In this document: one piece after another, positions 1-7,861 of the stretch
Layout: each line of letters begins with the position of its first letter
Position numbering within the stretch: the stretch's first letter is position 1
From: Hyphomicrobium methylovorum
GTDB lineage: Bacteria > Pseudomonadota > Alphaproteobacteria > Rhizobiales > Hyphomicrobiaceae
Direction: 5' to 3'
Assembly: GCF_013626205.1 (NCBI RefSeq)
Contig: NZ_QHJE01000001.1
Location: 2,894,501-2,958,500, forward strand
Length of the DNA: 64,000 nucleotides
Position numbers and translations under genes: made by a program
The notes under the pieces: generated by a model
Told to the model about the DNA's origin: nothing
Databases searched by the model: none
What the model saw: the letters and a program-made list of their open reading frames with translations, nothing else

Positions 1-266
1 TGAAGTTCAGAGCCGAGAGCCGTCGCAACAAAGCCGTTGCGGAGTGGGCCGGCGCAAAGCTCGGTTTAAGCGGCGATGAACTCGACGGATACATCCGTGC
101 TGTTCGCAAGGCGGATCTGGAAGAAGCTGGCGACGACGACGTGTTCCGCAAAGTGAAGGGTGACTTCGCTGCGAAGGGCATGGCGATCGACGATGCGGAA
201 ATCCGCAAGGTGATGGCCGAGGCGCTGGCGAAAGCAGTCGTCGAGATCGAAAACTCAAAGAGCTGA
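1..266 (+). CDS. DUF1476 protein (ATPase inhibitor zeta-like), C-terminal part
   Basis: The gene enters from the left edge, so its start is outside the window; 87 codons remain before the TGA. The translation begins KFRAESRRNKAVAEWAG and carries the LGLSGDEL and VRKADLEEAGDDDVFRKV blocks of the DUF1476 family. Alphaproteobacterial members include the zeta subunit, which inhibits F1-ATPase hydrolysis in Paracoccus. The inhibitory N-terminal segment of that family is mostly missing here because of the window edge, so inhibition itself cannot be judged. The remaining part is a charged helical bundle in the cytoplasm. The family call is firm; the ATPase role is taken from the family. Confidence 0.85.
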   Translation, partial: KFRAESRRNKAVAEWAGAKLGLSGDELDGYIRAVRKADLEEAGDDDVFRKVKGDFAAKGMAIDDAEIRKVMAEALAKAVVEIENSKS

Positions 267-361
267 CGATATTGGGCGGCGCGGGCAACCGGGCCGCCCA
301 TCATTTTGTGCAGCGCGTTTGGGCTGACGATCGCTTTCCGTTCGCGTGCAGTGTGCGGCGC

Positions 362-949
362 TCAGCCGAGTCGGCTCAGGAACTGCCCGAACTGCAGCAG
401 GCCGTCGGGCCACGGCCCATGACCGGACGCGATATTGATGTGTCCGCTTTCGCCTGCATCGATCAGGGTTGCGCCCCACTGCTTTGCGAGAAGCTCGGCA
501 CGCGCATAGCTGCAATAGAGATCGTTGTTGGCAACGACCAGATGCGCCGGAAAGGGAAGACGCCGGTCCGGCATTTTGTCGAAGCCGCCTGTGCCTTTGT
601 CGGGCGGCCAGCGACGGCCACCGGTGTCGGGCCAGAATGTTGCGTAGTCCAAATCCGCTGGCGCGACGAGGAAGGCGCCGATGACGCCGTTTCGTTTTAA
701 CTTGTCGGCAGCATAGACCACGGCCGGTACGCCGACGGAATGCGCGACGACCACGACGGGCTGCGTTGCGCCTCCGGCAAATTTTGCCATGCGGTCGCCC
801 CAGGCGCTCACTTCCGGATTGTCCCAATCCTCCTGGATGACGCGGCGCGCGGTCCTGAGGTTTCGTTCCCACCTGGTTTGCCAGTGGTCGTCCCCGGAAT
901 TCTGCCAGCCGGGAACAATCAGAATATCGACTTCAGAGCTTTTCATCAC
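362..949 (-). CDS. RBBP9/YdeN-family serine hydrolase
   Basis: A 195-residue alpha/beta hydrolase of the small RBBP9/YdeN type. The N-terminus VDILIVPGWQNSGDDHWQTRWE is the typical first strand and loop of the family. The nucleophile elbow is AHSVGV, giving the Ser. The acidic residue is probably in VVANNDLYCSYARAELLA, and the His in GESGHINIASGHGPWPDGL near the C-terminus. There is no signal peptide, so it should be cytoplasmic. Natural substrates of the bacterial members are mostly unknown. Two adjacent ATG codons at 949 and 946 could both start it. It stands alone, convergent with the DUF1476 gene. Confidence 0.85.
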   Translation of the reverse strand: MMKSSEVDILIVPGWQNSGDDHWQTRWERNLRTARRVIQEDWDNPEVSAWGDRMAKFAGGATQPVVVVAHSVGVPAVVYAADKLKRNGVIGAFLVAPADLDYATFWPDTGGRRWPPDKGTGGFDKMPDRRLPFPAHLVVANNDLYCSYARAELLAKQWGATLIDAGESGHINIASGHGPWPDGLLQFGQFLSRLG

Positions 950-1135
950 AGATGTGCTTAGCGGAGGTGTCGCGGCTAGGGAAGGCGACAGAGGTGGCGC
1001 GCATCATCTCAATGCAGGCTTTTGGTCGATGCTCCGGTGCGGCGCGGCAACAAAATGTGCCCGATAACTCCGGAACCGGGCGAGCATGCGGACGTTGCCG
1101 AGGGGAATGAGTGCAAGATCAAGGAGACGCCCCCC

Positions 1136-1624
1136 ATGAAAATCGAAAATCTGGAAGACCTTTTCAATCATACGCTTGAAGACATCTATTACGCCGAGGG
1201 CAAGCTGGTGAAGGCACTGCCGAAGATGGCGAAAGCGTCGGATTCCGCTGCCCTTGCGGAGGCCTTTATGGGGCATCTGGAAGAGACCAAAGAACACGTC
1301 GTCCGGCTCGAAGAGGTGTTCAAAGCGCTCGGGCGTAAGCCGAAAGGCACGGAGTGCCCCGCCATCAAGGGTATCCTTGAAGAGGGCGAGGAACTGATGT
1401 CGGAAATCAAAGATGCCGACACGCGTGACGCGGCGATGATCGCAGCCGGGCAAGCCGCTGAGCACTACGAGATTACCCGTTACGGCACGCTCGTTTCTTG
1501 GGCGAAGCTGCTGGGCCACAAGGATGCTGCTGCTATCCTCGAGAAGACACTCAAGGAAGAGTATGCGGCGGACGACAAGCTGACGAAGCTTGCCGAAGGG
1601 CGGCTCAACAAGGAAGCCGCGTAG
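1136..1624 (+). CDS. YciE/DUF892 ferritin-like protein
   Basis: A 162-residue protein starting MKIENLEDLFNHTLEDIYYAEGKLVKALPKM, the usual opening of the DUF892/YciE family of four-helix ferritin-like proteins. Candidate metal ligands (Glu and His) lie in EDIYYAEGKL, GHLEETKEH and AAEHYEI, as expected for a di-iron site. An AAGGAG ribosome site at 1121-1126 fixes the ATG at 1136, although the frame is open further upstream. The family is commonly linked to general stress, but its reaction is unsettled. It is monocistronic and followed by a strong terminator. Confidence 0.88.
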   Translation: MKIENLEDLFNHTLEDIYYAEGKLVKALPKMAKASDSAALAEAFMGHLEETKEHVVRLEEVFKALGRKPKGTECPAIKGILEEGEELMSEIKDADTRDAAMIAAGQAAEHYEITRYGTLVSWAKLLGHKDAAAILEKTLKEEYAADDKLTKLAEGRLNKEAA

Positions 1625-1662
1625 CGGTTCGACGCGACACAGCATTTCTCTACGCTGTTCAG

Positions 1663-1690
1663 AAACGCCTTCCTTCGGGGAGGCGTTTTT
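1663..1690 (+). terminator. Rho-independent terminator after the YciE gene
   Basis: An 11-bp stem (AAACGCCTTCC with GGGAGGCGTTT, one G-U pair) closes on a TTCG tetraloop and runs into a T tract. It lies about 40 bases after the stop codon. Confidence 0.85.
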
Positions 1691-1766
1691 CATTCGTCGG
1701 TAGGCTGACTTTCCACGCGATCGACCGTAGGTTTCCCCGGGTCGTCTCCCGTCGCGGAGGTGTGAG

Positions 1767-2441
1767 TTGGTGCGAGCCGCTGCCAAATCTCTTTTGGTCG
1801 TGTGTGGGGTGTTTGCATTCACCCTAGCGGCTGTTCCGCGTCCAGCACTCGCTCAGTTGTCCGATCCCGTTGAAACGGAAGACGCGGAACGATTTTGTCC
1901 GCTGGTATCGAAAGAGTTGGCCGCCAAGGCTGGCGAAGCCGTCAAACGGATGATTCACTGCGACGTCGCCTGCAAAGGATGCGGATGCAAAGGCGGTCCC
2001 GGATACCGAAGTCTCGCAACGAAGAAATGTGTCGGCTGGAAAGACATCGTTTCGGTTTGCGGGCCGCCGCCGCATCAAGGGTGCAGCAGAGAATGCGAGC
2101 CCGTTGCGCCGGGATGTTCCGGGCGCGCGTGGGTAAAGAAGTTGGCGGCGACGCTCGGGCTTGCTGCGCCGCTTTTTCTTCCGGGTGAGGAAAGGCGCAA
2201 GGACGAAGAGCCGAAACGTCCGGTTACTCTGATGGCTCCGGCGGATGCTGGCGCGGATGAGACTGAGCCTGAAAAGCCGATACCGGTCGAGGCCAGTCCG
2301 CAGGCGTGCGGTGCAAAACGCTTTTGCCGCGAGATGTCGAGTTGCGAGGAGGCAAAACACTATCTCAACGACTGCGGGCTCACGCAGCTCGATGGCGATG
2401 GAGACGGCGTGCCCTGCAATAAGCTTTGCCGGCACCGTTGA
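1767..2441 (+). CDS. Secreted Cys-rich protein with excalibur domain
   Basis: A 224-residue protein with a signal peptide (hydrophobic stretch SLLVVCGVFAFTLAAV, cleavage probably after PRPALA). A Cys-rich segment lies at about residues 65-120. The C-terminus matches the excalibur calcium-binding domain: CREMSSCEEAKHYL, then CGLTQLDGDGDGVPCNKLC. The DGDGDG loop is the putative calcium site. The start is a TTG at 1767, chosen because GGAGG lies at 1756-1760; a GTG follows directly at 1770. The protein should be periplasmic or extracellular. Its function is unknown; the excalibur domain is often found in surface proteins and beside nucleases. Confidence 0.7.
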   Translation: MVRAAAKSLLVVCGVFAFTLAAVPRPALAQLSDPVETEDAERFCPLVSKELAAKAGEAVKRMIHCDVACKGCGCKGGPGYRSLATKKCVGWKDIVSVCGPPPHQGCSRECEPVAPGCSGRAWVKKLAATLGLAAPLFLPGEERRKDEEPKRPVTLMAPADAGADETEPEKPIPVEASPQACGAKRFCREMSSCEEAKHYLNDCGLTQLDGDGDGVPCNKLCRHR

Positions 2442-2497
2442 GAGAACGGAGCCGGCAATCGCATGAGACGGTCAGGTTGCGCTTCGCGCGCGTTCCG

Positions 2498-3805
2498 TCA
2501 GGCTGTGCCGAAAACGCGACGGAATATCGTGTCGACGTGGGCGGTGTGATAATCGAGGTCAAACATGGCGGCCAGTTTGTCCGGTGGAACCTTGGCCGTC
2601 ACATCCTTGTCGGCGGTGAGTTCGGCCAGGAAGTCCTTGCCTTGCTCCCACGTCTTCATCGCGTTGCGCTGCACCAGAGCATACGCGTCCTCGCGGCTGA
2701 CGCCTGCCTGCGTGAGCGCCAGAAGTACGCGCTGGGAATTGTGCAGGCCGCCCAGGCGGTCGAGATTCTTCTTCATCGTCTCGGGATAGACGACCAGCTT
2801 CTCGATTACGCCTGCGAGGCGAACGAGGGCGAAGTCGAGAGTGACGGTCGCGTCAGGGCCGATCATGCGCTCGACGCTTGAGTGTGAGATGTCGCGTTCA
2901 TGCCAGAGCGCGACGTTTTCCATGGCCGGAATCGCATAGGCGCGGACCATGCGGGCAAGGCCGGTCAAGTTTTCAGAAAGCACCGGGTTGCGCTTGTGAG
3001 GCATGGCGGACGAGCCCTTCTGCCCCGGCGAGAAGTACTCTTCGGCTTCCAGCACTTCCGTACGCTGTAAGTGCCGGATCTCGACGGCGAGCCGCTCAAC
3101 GCTGGAAGCCACGACGCCGAGGGTGGCGAAGTACATCGCGTGGCGGTCGCGGGGGATGACCTGCGTGGAAACAGGTTCCGGCGTCAGGCCGAGTTGTTCG
3201 GCGACGTAGGTTTCGATCCGCGGGTCGATGTTCGCGAAGGTGCCGATGGCGCCGGAGATGGCGCAGGTGGCGACTTCCTTACGGGCCTCCATCAGACGGT
3301 GCCGGGCGCGCTCGAATTCGGCGTAGGCGTAGGCGAGCTTAATGCCGAACGTTGTCGGCTCGGCATGGATGCCGTGGCTGCGTCCGATGGTGATCGTATT
3401 CTTGTGTTCGAAGGCGCGGGTCTTGAGTGCAGCCAGAAGTCGATCGACGTCGGCAATCAGGATATCGACGGCGCGCATAAGCTGCACGTTCAAGCAGGTG
3501 TCGAGAACGTCCGACGACGTCATGCCTTGGTGTACGAAACGGGCATCAGATCCGATAAATTCGGCAAGGTGCGTCAAAAAGGCAATTACGTCGTGTTTGG
3601 TGACGGCTTCGATTTCGTCAATTCGCGCAACGTCGAAATTGGCGGCTGATCCCTTTTCCCAGATCGTTTTCGCCGCACTTTCCGGAATTAGCCCGATTTG
3701 CGCACACGCAGTTGCAGCATGAGCTTCAATTTCAAACCAGATACGAAAGCGTGTTTGCGGTTCCCAAATGCGGGTCATTTCTTGGCGCGAGTAACGTGGA
3801 ATCAT
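2498..3805 (-). CDS. purB: Adenylosuccinate lyase
   Basis: A 435-residue fumarase/aspartase-superfamily enzyme. It carries the signature SSAMPHKRNPVLSENLTGLARM with the flexible catalytic serine loop, plus TSSDVLDTC and GRSHGIHAEPTTFG, which hold the substrate-binding residues and a catalytic His. It cleaves SAICAR to AICAR and adenylosuccinate to AMP plus fumarate, two steps of purine synthesis. The start MIPRYSRQEMTRIWEP is that of the short bacterial PurB type and the length is usual for it. It is monocistronic on the minus strand with a long upstream gap. Confidence 0.95.
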   Translation of the reverse strand: MIPRYSRQEMTRIWEPQTRFRIWFEIEAHAATACAQIGLIPESAAKTIWEKGSAANFDVARIDEIEAVTKHDVIAFLTHLAEFIGSDARFVHQGMTSSDVLDTCLNVQLMRAVDILIADVDRLLAALKTRAFEHKNTITIGRSHGIHAEPTTFGIKLAYAYAEFERARHRLMEARKEVATCAISGAIGTFANIDPRIETYVAEQLGLTPEPVSTQVIPRDRHAMYFATLGVVASSVERLAVEIRHLQRTEVLEAEEYFSPGQKGSSAMPHKRNPVLSENLTGLARMVRAYAIPAMENVALWHERDISHSSVERMIGPDATVTLDFALVRLAGVIEKLVVYPETMKKNLDRLGGLHNSQRVLLALTQAGVSREDAYALVQRNAMKTWEQGKDFLAELTADKDVTAKVPPDKLAAMFDLDYHTAHVDTIFRRVFGTA

Positions 3806-4211
3806 AAGCTAAATCCTTGATGCAACGACGGGATGCGTAGCAGAGCGCGAATGGCGCAGCAATCAATCGAGGCGCTATTTCCGCGAACGTCTTTGCCTGA
3901 AGGTCGCTTCGAATAGAGGCCGGGGCTGCTAACGATCTGAAACAATTCGTGAAGCAGAGGCGCAAGTCATCGTCGAGCTTCAGCCATGAAGCGAGCCGCT
4001 AGATACGAGCGTTGCCTGTGGAGAGCGGAATTTCTGTTCAGATTATATTCACAGCGTCAAAGACACACTCAGCGAAATCGTTGATGTTGGGCTTAACAGC
4101 CCATTCTATTCAAACATCGGCGACCATACATTTACGGGGTAATGAGTCGAAAGGTTTGACGAGAGGTAAGGCGTCGCCTTTCGAAAAATGAAAGCGGGAG
4201 ACTAGAAGGAT
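3806..4211. other. Intergenic region between purB and a small gene
   Basis: About 400 bases upstream of both flanking, divergent genes, so it should hold both promoters. It is somewhat richer in A and T than the genes around it. I see no convincing gene, RNA or repeat in it. The short frame on the minus strand from 3965 overlaps the purB start and shows no family features. Confidence 0.5.
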
Positions 4212-4415
4212 ATGGCACAACAGATGGGCAGCGGTGAATTCGCCGAATTGGTCCACCAGATGGAACAGTCAGACGACGATCCGCGCCAATGCTACGCACT
4301 CGTGAAAAAGAGGATCACTGAGTTTCGTCGTTCTGGTAAGGCCGTTCCGGATGAGCTTTCGAGGCTCGAACGGCGCTTTTTGACGGAATGCATGTCGGCG
4401 TCCCAGGGACGTTAA
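4212..4415 (+). CDS. Small hypothetical protein
   Basis: A 67-residue soluble protein beginning MAQQMGSGEFAELVHQMEQ. An AGAAGGA ribosome site sits just before the ATG. The sequence is charged and probably helical, with QCYALVKKRITEFRRSGKAVP and ELSRLERRFLTEC. There is no signal peptide and no known motif. I do not recognise the family. Codon use and the ribosome site make it a plausible gene, but the short length leaves doubt. Confidence 0.5.
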   Translation: MAQQMGSGEFAELVHQMEQSDDDPRQCYALVKKRITEFRRSGKAVPDELSRLERRFLTECMSASQGR

Positions 4416-4655
4416 CTTCAGCCGCCTCACCGGCGGGATCGATTTCAGCACCGGCATTGCGCCGGCGTATATATGGACCGCGCATTGGGATGTGCGATCC
4501 ACCCATCCCTTGATTTCAAAGCCAGCGCTTTTTTCGATTTTCGCGCGGCGTTCTCTACCCGACTTTTTGTTCACTTTTGCTTTGCCGCGTTCGCGCGAAA
4601 GCGGATCCGCGTCCGCTATCGGAATGCGAGATCGACCCCGCGGCGCATCGTCGGC

Positions 4656-4901
4656 TTAGATGATGTTATGTGTGCCGTCGCAGAACGGTTCGTCGTCCGT
4701 CGCTTTGCAGCCGCAGATGTTAAACGTGCCGTTGTGGTCGACGGTGAACTGCATGGGCTGAAAGCTGGTGCCCTCATGCGACCCATCGCAAAAGGGCTGC
4801 GTCTTCGACCGTCCGCAACGGCAGTACCAGTATTCCTCGCCCTGGACCAATTCGACCTGATACGGCCCGGTCTGCGCGACGACCGCCTCATCTTCCGACA
4901 T
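4656..4901 (-). CDS. CDGSH iron-sulfur protein with two motifs
   Basis: An 81-residue protein with two CDGSH-type 2Fe-2S motifs. The first has Cys27, Cys29, Cys38 and His42 (CRCGRSKTQPFCDGSH). The second has Cys63, Cys65, Cys74 and His78 (CGCKATDDEPFCDGTH). The three-Cys one-His ligand set is complete in both, so it should bind two clusters. It lacks a membrane anchor, unlike mitoNEET, and belongs to the small soluble bacterial type. The role is probably electron or cluster transfer; no partner is evident nearby. It is monocistronic. Confidence 0.9.
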   Translation of the reverse strand: MSEDEAVVAQTGPYQVELVQGEEYWYCRCGRSKTQPFCDGSHEGTSFQPMQFTVDHNGTFNICGCKATDDEPFCDGTHNII

Positions 4902-5225
4902 GTCAATCCTCCTGCCCAGTCTCCCGCATGTCCGAGAGGCCGGGTGCCCGACTTTCCGTTCTGGCTATCGGGTTTGGAGGAACGGGGCAAGGCGACAACC
5001 TGGATTTGGGTGTATGGGATCCCAAGCGGCCCGAGGCAATTTTGGGAACCCCCGGATGGATTTAGCTGCGTTGTAGACATCTGGGGGCGGCTGAGCGAAG
5101 CTTCGCGCCGCGCCGGAGGCTGCAAGGGGGGAACCAAGCGGACTCGGGGTTTGTCGATTTTGCGCGGCTTGGCACCGATAGGTCGGAGAGGCTAGCCGCG
5201 CTGGGGACCAGGGGATCCATCGCTG

Positions 5226-6710
5226 ATGCGCCAGCTCTTTCGGAAGAAGCCTGTAGGTTACGACGACTCCGACTTCGGACTGCGGCGCTGCCTCAGTGCG
5301 TTCGATCTCACTCTTCTCGGTGTCGGGGCCATCATCGGTACCGGCATTTTTGTTTTAACGGGACACGCGGCCGCGGTGCAGTCTGGGCCGGGTGTGGTTC
5401 TCTCGTTCATGGTGGCCGGGCTCGCGTGTGCTTTCGCTGCGCTGTCCTATGCGGAGCTCGCTTCCAGTGTCGGCGGTTGCGGCAGCGCCTACGGTTACAG
5501 CTACGCGGCGTTCGGCGAGTTGCTCGCCTGGATTATCGCGTGGGATCTCATCCTTGAATACGGTGTCTCGGTCGCCGCGGTCGCGAACGGCTGGTCCGGG
5601 TATTTGAACAACGGCCTGGAGGCGATAGGCTTCGGGCTGCCTGAGCCTCTAACGCGCGGACCTACGGCGCTGGCCTGGAATGGGTATCTTGGCGGCGCGC
5701 TCGAATGGTTCGGATTCGATCCGCACGCTGATGCAATTCAGAAAGCCGGGATGGGCGGTATCATCAACCTCCCCGCATTCCTCATCATCATCGCTCTGAT
5801 GGTTCTTCTGATTATCGGCGTGAAAGAGAGTGCGCGGATCAACGCGGCGGCGGTTGCGATCAAGCTCGTGGCAATCACGATTTTCATTGCGGTGGCGGTG
5901 TTCAACGTCAATCCGGAGAACTGGTCGCCCTTCCTGCCGTTCGGCTGGTTCAGTCATGACGTAGACGGCAAGCCGATTGGTGTGCTCGCCGGGGCGTCGA
6001 TCGTCTTCTTCGCGTATGTCGGGTTCGATGCGGTGTCGACCGCAGTAGAAGAAGCGCACGATCCTCAACGCAGCGTCCCGAGAGGCATCATTGCGGCGCT
6101 CGTGTTCTGCACGGTCATCTATGTGATCGTGTCGGCCTTGATGACGGGCATCGTGCCTTACACCGTTCTCAATGTGCCTTCGCCAGCATCTGAATCCCTT
6201 CTTCGCATCGGCCACAGCACGGCTGCGGGGCTCGTTGCGGCTGGTGTTATTGCCGGTCTCTCGACGGTGATGCTCGTTCTCTATTATGCGCTGACACGCA
6301 TCATCGTCGGCGTGTCGCGCGATGGGCTGCTGCCGTCGTTCTTCACCGTCGTCCATCCGAAAACGCAGACACCCGTCCGGACGACCGTTATCACCGGTCT
6401 CGTCATGGCAACGATGGCCGGGTTCATTCCGCTCGGTATTCTGGCGGAACTGGTCAACATCGGCACGCTCGCGGCGTTCGTGATGGTGTGCGCGGGTGTG
6501 ATCGTTCTGCGGTCGACCCATCCCGACATGCCGCGGCCGTTCAAGACGCCAGGAGGCATTCTCCTGCCGATTTGCGGCGTGATCTCATGCGGGGCATTGA
6601 TACTGTTCCTGCCGTACGAAACACATCTGCGCTTCCTTGGCTGGCTCGCGGTCGGACTGGTGATCTACTTCGTTTATTCGATCCGCAACAGCAAGCTGGC
6701 CACCGCCTAA
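5226..6710 (+). CDS. APC-family amino acid permease
   Basis: A 494-residue inner-membrane transporter with about 12 hydrophobic segments. Near the N-terminus LTLLGVGAIIGTGIFVLTG is the conserved unwound TM1 of the APC superfamily, where the substrate amino group and carboxylate bind. FFAYVGFDAVSTAVEEAHDPQRSVP (in TM6 and the loop after it) is typical of the cationic amino acid transporter branch (YfnA/CAT type). The substrate cannot be settled from sequence; a basic or small neutral amino acid is likely. It is monocistronic and convergent with meaB. Confidence 0.88.
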   Translation: MRQLFRKKPVGYDDSDFGLRRCLSAFDLTLLGVGAIIGTGIFVLTGHAAAVQSGPGVVLSFMVAGLACAFAALSYAELASSVGGCGSAYGYSYAAFGELLAWIIAWDLILEYGVSVAAVANGWSGYLNNGLEAIGFGLPEPLTRGPTALAWNGYLGGALEWFGFDPHADAIQKAGMGGIINLPAFLIIIALMVLLIIGVKESARINAAAVAIKLVAITIFIAVAVFNVNPENWSPFLPFGWFSHDVDGKPIGVLAGASIVFFAYVGFDAVSTAVEEAHDPQRSVPRGIIAALVFCTVIYVIVSALMTGIVPYTVLNVPSPASESLLRIGHSTAAGLVAAGVIAGLSTVMLVLYYALTRIIVGVSRDGLLPSFFTVVHPKTQTPVRTTVITGLVMATMAGFIPLGILAELVNIGTLAAFVMVCAGVIVLRSTHPDMPRPFKTPGGILLPICGVISCGALILFLPYETHLRFLGWLAVGLVIYFVYSIRNSKLATA

Positions 6711-6729
6711 CGGCGAGGTGGCGGGCCGG

Positions 6730-7704
6730 CTAATCGAAAAGCCGCTTCGCTGCTTCATGTGGCGACAGCGTACCTGACAGAACCGCGTCGGCGAGGGGAT
6801 CGAGACCGCTCGGTCCGCCGACCTTGATGCGTTCGGCGACAATGTCGGAAGCAGCGCGCGCGATCAGGTAGCGGGCGCGTCTACGGCGGCGGCTGACCGG
6901 ATCGGCGGCGTGGACGCGCGTGCCGATGTCGGCGAGTGTCTTCAGGAGTTCGGGAACGCCGTCACCGTTGAGAGCGCTCGTTTTCAGAACCGGCACTTTC
7001 TCTGCCATCGTCGCGCGGATCGACAGAGCGCCCGCGAGTTGATGCATCGTTTGATCGGCGCCGGGCCGATCCCCTTTATTGACGACGATGACGTCGGCAA
7101 TTTCGAGCAATCCGGATTTCATCGCCTGAATGTCGTCACCGAGACCTGGCGCGGCGATGACGACGCGGATATCGGCAACTTCGGCGACGTCGATCTCATT
7201 CTGGCCGGTGCCGACGGTTTCCAGAAGGATGACGTCGAAACCTGCGCCGTCCATCGCATCGATGATGCGGACAGCGGCGGGCGACAGGCCACCGAGATAT
7301 CCGCGCGAGGCGAGCGAGCGGACGAACACGCCATCGTCGTCGAGTGCCGCCGTCATGCGAATGCGGTCGCCAAGTATTGCGCCACCGGAGATGGGGCTCG
7401 ACGGATCGACTGCGATGACGCCGACGGTTTTTCCGTCCTTGCGCATCTCGGCGATGATGGCGTTGACGAGAGTCGACTTGCCAGCCCCTGGGGGGCCGGT
7501 GAAGCCCAGCACAAGCGAATGGCCGAGGTGAGGATTGAGCGCCTTGAGAAGCGCGGGAGCGGAATCGGACAGGCGCTCGAGTTCCGTGATGACGCTTGCG
7601 ATAGCGCGGCGTTCGCCCGCTCGCATGCGTTCGATCGTGTTGGGAACGTCGCCGTTTGGGATGCGCCCAACCGGGGGGCGGATGTCTCTCGTCGTGTCGG
7701 TCAT
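6730..7704 (-). CDS. meaB: Methylmalonyl-CoA mutase-associated GTPase MeaB
   Basis: A 324-residue G3E-type P-loop GTPase (MeaB/ArgK). The P-loop GFTGPPGAGKST lies at residues 67-78, VIAVDPSSPISGGAILGDRIRM follows as the family's switch region, and the base-binding motif is VVNKGDRPGAD. MeaB loads and protects adenosylcobalamin on methylmalonyl-CoA mutase. In serine-cycle methylotrophs the mutase takes part in glyoxylate regeneration by the ethylmalonyl-CoA route, which would suit this organism. The mutase is not in the window. The gene is monocistronic. Confidence 0.92.
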   Translation of the reverse strand: MTDTTRDIRPPVGRIPNGDVPNTIERMRAGERRAIASVITELERLSDSAPALLKALNPHLGHSLVLGFTGPPGAGKSTLVNAIIAEMRKDGKTVGVIAVDPSSPISGGAILGDRIRMTAALDDDGVFVRSLASRGYLGGLSPAAVRIIDAMDGAGFDVILLETVGTGQNEIDVAEVADIRVVIAAPGLGDDIQAMKSGLLEIADVIVVNKGDRPGADQTMHQLAGALSIRATMAEKVPVLKTSALNGDGVPELLKTLADIGTRVHAADPVSRRRRRARYLIARAASDIVAERIKVGGPSGLDPLADAVLSGTLSPHEAAKRLFD

Positions 7705-7861
7705 AAGCGCTGATAAGGGCCGTGTGACTAATAAGCAATGGTCGTGCGCGGACCATGCGCCGCTCTTTGTTTAATTGTGTATAGCGTGAGCATCACACTT
7801 TTGGCGTGTGGCCGCATGCCTCAAGCTCGAACTCGTGTTGAGAGTTGGGGCGGGGGATCGC

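Noticed and set aside
5649-6521. Long minus-strand frame inside the APC permease gene
   Set aside because: An Arg/His/Asp-rich translation typical of an antisense shadow of a high-GC gene.
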